The translations under genes and the position numbers were made by a program. Of a DNA stretch of 19,935 bases, positions 5,590-13,197 are shown one piece after another. How positions within the stretch are numbered: position 1 is the first letter of the stretch; each line of letters starts with the position of its first letter. Source of the DNA: Lentisphaeria bacterium (GTDB lineage Bacteria; Verrucomicrobiota; Lentisphaeria; Oligosphaerales; Oligosphaeraceae); assembly GCA_016287975.1 (NCBI GenBank), contig JAEEXV010000303.1, forward strand, positions 1-19,935, read 5' to 3'. A model generated the notes under the pieces. That model was not told the DNA's origin. It searched no databases and saw nothing but the letters and a program-made list of their open reading frames with translations.

Positions 5590-8532
5590 ATGCGCACCCG
5601 CCTCCTGCTGTTCCTGCTGCTTCCGCTCGTCCTCCTGGCCCGCCCCAAAGTCCCCTTCAAGGCACCGCTTGAATATTCGCTGGCGGACTTCCGCGCCATG
5701 GTCTACCCGCCGGAAATCCCGCGCGCCGGCAACGTGAGTATCCGCGGCTGCCCCGTCTGCGGCGATGCCATCATGAAGCACGGCGGCTACGCCTGGATCA
5801 TCGATTCCGCCAGGCCCTTCAAGGTCCAGTGCCCGGAATGCAAGACCGTCTTCCCCGACAACGACTTCGCCGCCTACTGGAAGAGCGGCTTCAAGGACAA
5901 GTCCCTTCTCAAGGGGACATACGTCGATGACGGCCGCGGCTACGCCAAGCCCGGCGTCAAGGGCAACTACTGGTTCGTCGCCTGCTACAACCATTGGTTC
6001 ACCCGCGACCTCATCCACGAGGAACTCCCCCGCATGGCCGCGCGCTACGCCGCCAACAAAGATGCCGCGTACGCCCGCCGCGCCCTCGTCGTCCTCGACC
6101 GCATCGCCGACTTCTACCCCGACTTCGACTACAACACGCAGTCCGACTACGCCGCCGAGGTCGATTCCAGCTACACGGGGCGCATGGAGAACCACATCTG
6201 GGAGACGGGCCTCGTCACCTGTCTTGCCCGCGTCTACTGGGAGGTCCGCCCCTTCCTCGACACCCCCGACGCCGAGCTCGCCGCCGCCACCGGCAAAGAC
6301 AACGATGCGATGAAGGCGAACATCGAAAACCGCCTCTTCCGCACCGCCGCCGAGGACATCATGAGCGAGAACGGCCGCAACCGCGGCAACTTCGGCATGC
6401 ACCAGGTCGCCCTCATCGCCATCGCACGGCTCTTCGCCAACGACCCCGACATGATCCGCTGGATCACCGACTACCGCCCCTGCAGGATCCACAGCTCCAC
6501 GCCCCTCGACTACGCCCTCCACTGCAACTTCTACGGCGACGGCGCCGCCATGGAGTCCCCCGGCTACAACAGCCATTGGCTCAACAACGTCGCCACGATC
6601 TGCAAAGCCCTCCAGGACATCGGCATCCCCTACGCCGCGCAGCATCCTGCCATCGCCCGCATCCTTCGCGCCCATGCCCAGCTCCTCCTCTGCGGGCGCT
6701 TCGTCCCCTCCTCCGGCGACTTCGGGAACCTCTTTGAACGCTTCTACCCGTTCGGCAGTCCCGAGACCATCGCCTTCGCCTTGCGCCATCTTCCCACTCC
6801 CACCGCCGCCAACCTCTTCCTGTTCCTGGACAAGACCTCTCCGCGCGCCTTCGACGCGACGACGAAAAAGGAACTGCTCCCCAAGGCCCGCGCCTGCGCC
6901 ACCCCGGACTTCGGCTACCGCAGCGGCCTCCTCACCGGCTACGGCATCGGCTCCCTCCAGAACGAAAACCTGGACCGCCCGGCCGCCATCACCTTAAGTT
7001 GGGGCGCCTACGTCGGCCACAAGCACGCCGACGCCCTGCATTTCGAGTTCTTCAATGAATTCACCCCGCTCATGCCCGACCTGGGCTATCCCGAAACCGC
7101 CTCCGCCAACGACCCGCGCCGCTTCGGCTTCTTCAGCCATACCAACTCGCACAACACCGTCCTCGTCAACGCCAGCCGCCAGAAGAGCGCCCCCGGGATC
7201 CTGCGCGTCTACCAGCCCGAGACCCAAGTCAAGTTCATCGCCGCCGAGGCCCCCGCCGTCTACGACGGACTCTCCCGCTACCGCCGCTCACTCCTCTTCT
7301 ACTGCCCCGCACCCGGCCGCGCCATCGTCCTGGACTGCTTCCGCGTCAAGGGCGGCAAACAGCACGACTACATCCTGCACGGCACCGGGAAGGGCGCCAC
7401 CGCCTCCATCCCCCTTGCCGCACAGAAGGGCGGCACCCTCGCCGGCACCAACGTGGCCAACGGCGTCTTCTATGATGCCCCCGAACTCACCAAGCGCCGC
7501 TACTACTCCGGTTACCGCGGCAGCGGCTTCCAGTTCCTGGGGAACGTCCGGCGTGGGCGCCTCACCGGCGGCGCCGCCGTCCTCATCCCCTCCTCCCCCA
7601 AGAGCATCGCGAATCCCAACACCACCGGCGTTTTCATGAAAGTACACCTGACCGGCAAGGGCGAACTCATCCTCTGCGAGGGGGAGCCCCAGCGCACCAG
7701 TGCCCACCTGCCGCGCCCCATCCCCTTCCTCGTCCACCGCCACATCGGCGCCCCCGGCCTCGAATCCCACTTCGCGACCGTCTTCGAAAGCGGCTCCGAC
7801 CAGGCCAAGGGCCCCGCCATCGCCAAGGTGCGTCTCCTCGCCGACACCCCCGAGCAGACCCTCGTCCGCCTCGACTTCGACAACGGCGAGGTCCACTACC
7901 TCTTCGACAACCTCCGCCCCGACGCACCCGCCCTCAAAGCCGACGGCTTCCAGTTCTCCGGCGGCGAAGGCGCGCTGCTCCTCAAGGCGGGCGGCGCCGT
8001 CCGATACGCCTGCGTGCGCGACGGAGGCGCCATCGCCCGCGACGGCAAGGCCATCGTCGAGGCCCGCCCCGCCTTCACCGCGAAGATCGCCGCCCTCGAT
8101 CTCACCTGCGAGACCATCACCCTCGACCGCCCCCTCCCCGATGCCGCCACCCCCGGGCGTTTCTTCACCGTCCTGCCCGGCGTCCCCGGCGGCTGGCATG
8201 GCGCCTACCGCGTCGGTGCCGTGGGCGCCGACCGCAGAACCGTCACCCTCCTCGACCAGAGCGCCATCCGCGGACACTTCCGCTTCCCCGTCTTTAGCCC
8301 GAAACGCCGCAGCGGCGTCCCCGTCCCCGGCCTCCCCCTTGTCAAAGACGGCATGACCATCTTCGCCGCCGACGCCAAGACGCCGCTCGGCCGCGTCAAG
8401 CGCCCCGACAAAGATCGCGTCGCCGTCGACGGCAAGGCCGCCATCCCCTCCAACCAGGATCTCTGGATCGGCGAAATCGCCCCCGGCGACACCTTCCACT
8501 TCACCGACTTCGCCGAAACCGGAAGCCTGTAG
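5590..8532 (+). CDS. Secreted heparinase II/III-family protein, copy 1
   Basis: This 980-residue protein has an N-terminal signal-like segment (MRTRLLLFLLLPLVLLARP). A four-cysteine zinc-ribbon-like module follows (Cys54, Cys57, Cys81, Cys84), then an alpha-helical toroid at about 110-450. The heparinase II/III-like beta-sandwich core contains HKHADALHFE (His477, His479) and SHNTVLVN (His521). About 300 further residues form a beta-rich C-terminal region. Enzymes of this superfamily cleave uronic-acid polysaccharides such as heparan sulfate or alginate by beta-elimination; the actual substrate cannot be read from sequence. It follows the NTF2-like gene by six bases with no Shine-Dalgarno sequence. 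A closely related copy lies directly downstream. Relatives of this size with the Cys module exist in Lentisphaerota and Planctomycetota. Confidence 0.82.
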   Translation: MRTRLLLFLLLPLVLLARPKVPFKAPLEYSLADFRAMVYPPEIPRAGNVSIRGCPVCGDAIMKHGGYAWIIDSARPFKVQCPECKTVFPDNDFAAYWKSGFKDKSLLKGTYVDDGRGYAKPGVKGNYWFVACYNHWFTRDLIHEELPRMAARYAANKDAAYARRALVVLDRIADFYPDFDYNTQSDYAAEVDSSYTGRMENHIWETGLVTCLARVYWEVRPFLDTPDAELAAATGKDNDAMKANIENRLFRTAAEDIMSENGRNRGNFGMHQVALIAIARLFANDPDMIRWITDYRPCRIHSSTPLDYALHCNFYGDGAAMESPGYNSHWLNNVATICKALQDIGIPYAAQHPAIARILRAHAQLLLCGRFVPSSGDFGNLFERFYPFGSPETIAFALRHLPTPTAANLFLFLDKTSPRAFDATTKKELLPKARACATPDFGYRSGLLTGYGIGSLQNENLDRPAAITLSWGAYVGHKHADALHFEFFNEFTPLMPDLGYPETASANDPRRFGFFSHTNSHNTVLVNASRQKSAPGILRVYQPETQVKFIAAEAPAVYDGLSRYRRSLLFYCPAPGRAIVLDCFRVKGGKQHDYILHGTGKGATASIPLAAQKGGTLAGTNVANGVFYDAPELTKRRYYSGYRGSGFQFLGNVRRGRLTGGAAVLIPSSPKSIANPNTTGVFMKVHLTGKGELILCEGEPQRTSAHLPRPIPFLVHRHIGAPGLESHFATVFESGSDQAKGPAIAKVRLLADTPEQTLVRLDFDNGEVHYLFDNLRPDAPALKADGFQFSGGEGALLLKAGGAVRYACVRDGGAIARDGKAIVEARPAFTAKIAALDLTCETITLDRPLPDAATPGRFFTVLPGVPGGWHGAYRVGAVGADRRTVTLLDQSAIRGHFRFPVFSPKRRSGVPVPGLPLVKDGMTIFAADAKTPLGRVKRPDKDRVAVDGKAAIPSNQDLWIGEIAPGDTFHFTDFAETGSL

Positions 8533-8537
8533 GCCCC

Positions 8538-8631
8538 CTGGCGCGCAAGCCCGCCAGCACATACTCCCCGCACCCATTCCGGCGAGCAAGCTCGCCGGCA
8601 CGCGGGGCGAGCAAACCCGCCGCCACAGAAC
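8538..8631 (+). repeat. Cluster of REP-like palindromes between the two heparinase genes
   Basis: Three hairpins occupy most of the 122-base spacer. CTGGCG/CGCCAG arms lie at 8538-8543 and 8552-8557, around a core that is the reverse complement of the GCGGGCTTGC core of the 80-bp repeats near folC. A perfect 9-bp palindrome CCGGCGAGC-AA-GCTCGCCGG lies at 8579-8598. GCGGG/CCCGC arms lie at 8602-8606 and 8616-8620. CCGCCACAGAAC at 8620-8631 is the reverse complement of the GTTCTGTGGCGG sequence that starts the palindromes at 11615 and 11727. No coding sequence is supported here. Confidence 0.75.
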
Positions 8632-8654
8632 AAGCCCCCTCTCCCGCCCCCTCC

Positions 8655-11600
8655 ATGCGCACACACCTCCTGTTTTTCTGCCTGCTCCCGCTCGCCCTCC
8701 TGGCCCGTCCCAAAGTCGTCATGAAGCAGCCCCTCTCGTATTCGCTGGCCGAGTTCCGCGCCATGGTCTACCCGCCGGTGATTCCGCGCGCCTTCGACGT
8801 GAGCCGCAACGGCTGCCCCGTCTGCGGCACCGGCATCATGAAGCACGGTAGCTACGCCTGGATCATCGACCCCGCCAAGCCCTTCAAACTCCAATGCCCG
8901 GAATGCAAGAACATCTTCCCCAGCAATGATTTCGTCGCATACTGGAAGAGCGGCTTCAAGAACAAGTCTCTCCTCAAGGGGAAATATGTCGACGACGGCC
9001 GCGGCTACGCCAAGCCCGGCGTCCGCGGCAACTACTGGTTCGTGGCCTACTACAACCACTGGTTCACCCGCGACCTCGTCATCGAGGAGATCCCGAAGAT
9101 GGCCGAGCGCTACGCGGCCAAGAAGGATCCGGCATACGCCCGCCGCGTCCTCGTCGTCCTCGACCGCATCGCCGACTTCTACCCCGACTTCGACTACAAC
9201 AAGCAGTCCCGCTATGCCGCCGAGGTGGTTCCTTCCTATACGGGTCGCATGCAGAACGCCATCTGGGAGACGGGGGTCATCACCTCCCTTGCCGACGCCT
9301 ACTGGAAGGTCCGCCCCTTCCTCGACCGGCCCGACGCCGAACTCGCCGCCGCCACCGGCAAGAACAACGCCGCGATGAAGGCGAACATCGAGACCCGCCT
9401 CTTCCGCACCGCCGCCAACGACATCATGAGCGAGAACGGCCGCAACAGCGGCAACTTCGGCATGCACCAGGTCGCCCTCATCGCCGTCGCACGCCTCTTC
9501 GGCAACGACCCCGCCATGCTCCGCTGGATCACCGACTACCGCCCCAGCAACAACACTAATTTCACCCCGCTTGACTACGCCCTCCACTGCAACTTCTACG
9601 GCGATGGCACCCCGATGGAGTCCCCCGGCTACAACCGCCTCTGGATGAACAATGTCGCCACCATCTGCGAGGCCCTACAGAACAACGGCGTCAAGTATGC
9701 CGAACGGCATCCCTTCATCGCCCGAATCCTCCGCGCCCACGCCCAACTCGTTCTCTGCGGCCGTTTCTTCCCCGCCTCCGGCGATTCCGGCAACCTCTAC
9801 GAGCGTGGATTCGCCCTCGGCAGCCACGAGACCATCTCCTTCGCCCTGCGCCATCTCCCCAGCGCCGCCGCCGCCAACATCTTCCTGCTGCAATACAACG
9901 TCCACCCCGGCTTCTTCATTGCGCAGGAGAAGAAGGAACTCCTCCCCAAGGCCCAGCCCTACGCCGACCCCGCCTTCGGATACCGCAGCGGCCTCCTCTC
10001 CGCCTACGGCATCGGCAACCTCCAGAACGGCGACCTCAAGCGCCCCGCCGCCGTCACCCTGAGCTGGGGCGCCTACGTCGGACACAAGCATTGCGACGGA
10101 CTGCACTTCGAACTCTTCAACGAGTTCACCCCGCTTCTCCCCGACCTCGGCTACCCCGAATCCGCCTCCTCCGACGACCCGCGCCGTTTCGGCTTCTTCG
10201 ACCACACCATCTCGCACAACACCGTCCTCGTCGACGCCAAGCGCCAGAAGAGCGCCCCCGGCGTCCTCCTCGCCTACCAGCCCGAGCCCCAGGTCAAATT
10301 CATCGCCGCCGAGGCCCCCGCCGTCTACGACGGCCTCTCCCGCTACCGCCGCTCCCTCCTCTTCTACTGCCCCGCACCCGGCCGCGCCATCGTCCTGGAC
10401 TGCTTCCGCATCAAGGGCGGCAAGCAGCACGACTACATCCTCCACGGCACCGGGAAGGGCGTAACCGCCTCCATCCCCCTCGCCGCGCAGAAGGGCGGTA
10501 CCCTCGCCGGCCCCAAGGTAGCCAATGGCGTCTTCTACGACGCTCCTGAACTCGCCAAGAGTCGCTCCTTCGGCTCCTACAGCGGCAGCGGCTTCCAGTT
10601 CCTGTGGAATGTCCGGCGCGGGCGCCTCGCCGGCGGGGCCGCCGTCCTCATCCCCTCCTCCCCCAAGAGCATCGCGAATCCCAAGACCACCGGCGTCTTC
10701 GTGAAGGTCCACCTGACCGGCAAGGGCGAACTCATCCTCTGCGACGGCGAGCCGCAGCGCACCCAGTCCTCCCTGCCGCGCCCGATTCCCTTCCTCGTCC
10801 ACCGCCGCGCCGGCGCCCCCGGCCTCGAATCCCACTTCGCGACCGTCTTCGAAAGCGGCTCCGACCAGGCCAAGGGCCCCGCCATCGCCAAGGTGCGTCT
10901 CCTCGCCGACACCCCCGAGCAGACCCTCGTCCGCCTCGATTTCGACAACGGCGAAGTCCACTACCTCTTCGACAACCTCCGCCCCGATGCACCCGCCCTC
11001 GAAGCCGACGGCTTCCAGTTCACCGGCGGCGCCGGCGCGCTGCTCCTCAAGGCCGGCGGCGCCGTCCGCTACGCCTGCGTGCGCGACGGCGGCGCCATCG
11101 CACGCCAGGGCAAGGCCATCGTCGAGGCCCGCCCCGCCTTCACCGGGAAGATCGCCGCCCTCGACCTCATCGGCGAGACCATCACCCTCGACCGCCCCCT
11201 CCCCGACGCCTTCGCCCAGTCCGGACGCCTCTTCACCGTCCTGCCCGGCGTCCGCGGCGGCTGGAACGGCGCCTACCGCGTCGGCAAAGTCAGCGCCGAC
11301 CGCAGAACCGTCACCCTCCTCGACCAGAACGCCATCCGCGGGCGCTTCCGCTTCCCCGCCTTCAGCGCCAAACGCCGCGCCGGCCTCCCCATCCCCGCCC
11401 TCCCCATTGTCCAAAACGGCATGACCCTCTTCGCCGCCGACGCCAAGACCCCGCTTGGCCGCGTCAAGCGCCTTGCCAAGGGCCTGCTCTCCGTCGACGG
11501 CAAGGCCGCCATCCCCTCCAACCAGGATCTCTGGATCGGCGAAATCGCCCCCGGCGACACCTTCCGCATCCCCGACTTCGCCGAAACCGGAAAACTGTAG
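8655..11600 (+). CDS. Secreted heparinase II/III-family protein, copy 2
   Basis: This 981-residue tandem paralogue of the preceding gene aligns with it along the whole length, with only a one-residue net difference (near FAQSGRLF). The signal-like N-terminus, Cys54/Cys57/Cys81/Cys84 module, His477/His479 and His521 are all kept at the same residue numbers; HKHAD of copy 1 becomes HKHCD here. Divergence concentrates in patches, for example SNNTNFT replacing CRIHSST near residue 302, which may alter substrate preference. Other stretches are identical even at silent positions. It should be an extracellular or periplasmic polysaccharide lyase or a related carbohydrate-active protein. No Shine-Dalgarno sequence precedes the ATG; the upstream bases are C/T-rich. 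Separate transcription from copy 1 is uncertain because palindromes fill the spacer. Confidence 0.82.
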   Translation: MRTHLLFFCLLPLALLARPKVVMKQPLSYSLAEFRAMVYPPVIPRAFDVSRNGCPVCGTGIMKHGSYAWIIDPAKPFKLQCPECKNIFPSNDFVAYWKSGFKNKSLLKGKYVDDGRGYAKPGVRGNYWFVAYYNHWFTRDLVIEEIPKMAERYAAKKDPAYARRVLVVLDRIADFYPDFDYNKQSRYAAEVVPSYTGRMQNAIWETGVITSLADAYWKVRPFLDRPDAELAAATGKNNAAMKANIETRLFRTAANDIMSENGRNSGNFGMHQVALIAVARLFGNDPAMLRWITDYRPSNNTNFTPLDYALHCNFYGDGTPMESPGYNRLWMNNVATICEALQNNGVKYAERHPFIARILRAHAQLVLCGRFFPASGDSGNLYERGFALGSHETISFALRHLPSAAAANIFLLQYNVHPGFFIAQEKKELLPKAQPYADPAFGYRSGLLSAYGIGNLQNGDLKRPAAVTLSWGAYVGHKHCDGLHFELFNEFTPLLPDLGYPESASSDDPRRFGFFDHTISHNTVLVDAKRQKSAPGVLLAYQPEPQVKFIAAEAPAVYDGLSRYRRSLLFYCPAPGRAIVLDCFRIKGGKQHDYILHGTGKGVTASIPLAAQKGGTLAGPKVANGVFYDAPELAKSRSFGSYSGSGFQFLWNVRRGRLAGGAAVLIPSSPKSIANPKTTGVFVKVHLTGKGELILCDGEPQRTQSSLPRPIPFLVHRRAGAPGLESHFATVFESGSDQAKGPAIAKVRLLADTPEQTLVRLDFDNGEVHYLFDNLRPDAPALEADGFQFTGGAGALLLKAGGAVRYACVRDGGAIARQGKAIVEARPAFTGKIAALDLIGETITLDRPLPDAFAQSGRLFTVLPGVRGGWNGAYRVGKVSADRRTVTLLDQNAIRGRFRFPAFSAKRRAGLPIPALPIVQNGMTLFAADAKTPLGRVKRLAKGLLSVDGKAAIPSNQDLWIGEIAPGDTFRIPDFAETGKL

Positions 11601-11614
11601 CCGCCCGTCCCTGT

Positions 11615-11756
11615 GTTCTGTGGCGGGCCGTTCTCGGCCCGCGTCCCCCGCGTTCCATTCCGCCGCAAGAATGCGGCGGCACAGCACGCGCCGCCCGCGC
11701 GATCTTTTCGCCCCCCGCGCCTCCGCGTTCTGTGGCGGGCCGCTTCGGCCCGCGTC
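11615..11756 (+). repeat. REP-like palindromes, GTTCTGTGGCGGGCCG family
   Basis: Two copies of GTTCTGTGGCGGGCCG begin at 11615 and 11727, 112 bases apart. Each forms an 8-bp stem with CGGCCCGC: 11623-11630 with 11635-11642 (loop TTCT), and 11735-11742 with 11746-11753 (loop CTT). Between them CCGCCGC/GCGGCGG form another hairpin at 11660-11679. The loops differ while the stems are conserved. The cluster fills the space between heparinase copy 2 and the transporter and could affect readthrough or mRNA ends. No T-tract follows, so a classical terminator is not claimed. Confidence 0.8.
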
Positions 11757-11765
11757 TTCTTCGCC

Positions 11766-13004
11766 ATGCCCACCTCCCGTCTCCATTTCGGCCGCTATGA
11801 CTACGCGGCGTATTGCGCCTTTACCGTCTATGCGGGCTGCGCCCTGATCCTGCCAGTGCTGCTGGTCTCCGTCGCCCGCGACCTGGACTTCCCGCTGGAT
11901 GCGGGCGGCATGGCCTCCGGCGGCGCCCTGAACTTCGCAGGAAACATGACCATGACCGTCGTCCTCGCAGGATGCGGCCTCGTCGCCGCGCGCCTCGGCA
12001 AGCGCGTCTCCATGGGCTGGAGCCTGCTCTTCATGGGCGGCGGCACTCTCGCCTGCGCCTTCATGCCGCGCTACTGGATGCTCTTCCCGTGCATGCTCGT
12101 CGCAGGCATCGGCCACGGCCTCTGCGAGGGCCTCGCCACCCCCTTCGTGCAGGACCTCCACCCCGACGCCCCCGAACGCTATGTCAGCATCTCCCACGGC
12201 TTCTGGTCGGTCGGCACCTTCCTCTGCGTCGTCTTCGGCGGCGGGCTCCTCGCCCTCGGCGTCCACTGGCGCGTCATCCTCGCCGCATTCGGCGCCGTCA
12301 CCATGCTCAACTCGCTGTGGTTCCTGGGGCGCGCCGCCCCTGGAACCGCCATCGACGCCATCGGCGGCGAGGCCTCCAAGCACTTCTGGCGCAACACCGC
12401 CGCCATCGCCCGCGACCCGCATTTCTGGCGCTGCGGCTGCGCGATGCTCATCGGCGCGGGCGCGGAACTCGGCCTCACCTTCTGGGCCGCCTCCTATATC
12501 CAGCTCCAGTTCCACACGGGGCCATGGCTCGGCGGCCTCGGAACTGGCGCCATCGCCGTCGGAATGTTCGCAGGACGCACAGCCGCAGGCGTCTTCGCCA
12601 CCCCGAGGCGCCTCCGCTGGATCCTCCTGGGCGCCGCCGCCGCCGCCATCCCCGTCACCCTCCTCCTCGCCCTGCTCCGACCTGGCCTCCTCCCCCAGCA
12701 CCTCCTGCTGCCCGCCTGCTACCTGCTCCTCATCCTCGCCGGCATCTGCGTCGCACCCTTCTGGCCAGTCATGCAGATCTACGGCGTCAGCCGCATGCCC
12801 CGACACGACCCAACCATGCTCTACATCTACTTCTCCCTCATGGGCATGCCTGGATCCGCCTGCTTCCCCCTCCTGATGGGCGCACTCGGCGACCGATTCG
12901 GCCTCGTCGGCACCCTCGCCGTCCCACCAGTCTGCAGCCTCCTCTACATCCTCCTCGTCATCCTCGAAACACGCGCCCCAAGCCAGACAAATCTATCCAA
13001 ATAG
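11766..13004 (+). CDS. Major facilitator superfamily transporter
   Basis: A 412-residue protein with twelve hydrophobic segments in two groups of six, typical of MFS carriers in the inner membrane. A basic loop after helix 2 (ARLGKR) and the GAELGLTFWAASYI segment in helix 7 recall the sugar-transporting FucP-like families. No substrate can be assigned. The ATG at 11766 is preferred because the open frame upstream runs through the palindromic repeats; the adjacent bases are T/C-rich with no Shine-Dalgarno sequence. It lies between the heparinase-like genes and the FadR-type regulator, so import of breakdown products such as uronate-containing oligosaccharides is a reasonable inference. Export is also possible. 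Confidence 0.85.
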   Translation: MPTSRLHFGRYDYAAYCAFTVYAGCALILPVLLVSVARDLDFPLDAGGMASGGALNFAGNMTMTVVLAGCGLVAARLGKRVSMGWSLLFMGGGTLACAFMPRYWMLFPCMLVAGIGHGLCEGLATPFVQDLHPDAPERYVSISHGFWSVGTFLCVVFGGGLLALGVHWRVILAAFGAVTMLNSLWFLGRAAPGTAIDAIGGEASKHFWRNTAAIARDPHFWRCGCAMLIGAGAELGLTFWAASYIQLQFHTGPWLGGLGTGAIAVGMFAGRTAAGVFATPRRLRWILLGAAAAAIPVTLLLALLRPGLLPQHLLLPACYLLLILAGICVAPFWPVMQIYGVSRMPRHDPTMLYIYFSLMGMPGSACFPLLMGALGDRFGLVGTLAVPPVCSLLYILLVILETRAPSQTNLSK

Positions 13005-13070
13005 CATCAATTGGAAACTCAAATATCCCCGCGGAAAACCTCCCCGCACCCCCTCTCCCTCTTGCTATTT

Positions 13071-13103
13071 TGCATTTTTCCAGCGTAAAAATGCATTTTT
13101 CCA
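13071..13103 (+). promoter_or_regulatory. Operator-like palindrome and 21-bp-spaced direct repeats
   Basis: TGCATTTTTCCA occurs at 13071-13082 and again at 13092-13103, exactly 21 bases (two helical turns) apart. Between them the perfect 14-base palindrome AAAAATGCATTTTT lies at 13087-13100. TGCATTTTT at 13071-13079 also mirrors AAAAATGCA at 13087-13095. The cluster ends 11 bases before a predicted -35 box. This is the layout of a transcription-factor operator, most simply for the FadR-type regulator encoded just downstream. The binding protein is inferred. Confidence 0.6.
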
Positions 13104-13113
13104 CGATGAATGC

Positions 13114-13142
13114 TTGATTTTGCCGAAAAGCGGGCATATACT
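13114..13142 (+). promoter_or_regulatory. Sigma70-type promoter for the FadR-like regulator gene
   Basis: TTGATT (13114-13119) and TATACT (13137-13142) are separated by the optimal 17 bases. This is the best -35/-10 pair I find in the window. Transcription would start near 13149, about 50 bases before the ATG at 13198. It probably drives the regulator, the secreted protein and the prepilin-like gene as one unit. Confidence 0.65.
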
Positions 13143-13197
13143 ATTTCTGAAACTCATTTGGTCAACCAGCAACCGCCGGAAAAGGAAACTCCACCGC

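Noticed and set aside
4786..6789. A 667-codon open frame on the minus strand opposite MurC, the NTF2-like gene and heparinase copy 1
   Set aside because: Composition is the same Gly/Val/Glu-rich shadow type with no motifs, and it crosses three supported genes.
8533..8654. Insertion-sequence remnant between the duplicated heparinase genes
   Set aside because: The spacer is only 122 bases of palindromes, with no transposase remnant or target-site duplication that I could identify.
11622..11645. Intrinsic terminator after heparinase copy 2
   Set aside because: The hairpin is strong but is followed by GTCCCCCGCG rather than a T-run, and a near copy lies just before the transporter start, which fits a repeat element better.
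9675..12806. A 1043-codon open frame on the minus strand, opposite heparinase copy 2 and the transporter
   Set aside because: It is a GC-rich shadow: low-complexity, rich in Gly, Ala, Glu and Asp, no recognisable domain, and it overlaps two well-supported plus-strand genes and palindromic spacers.
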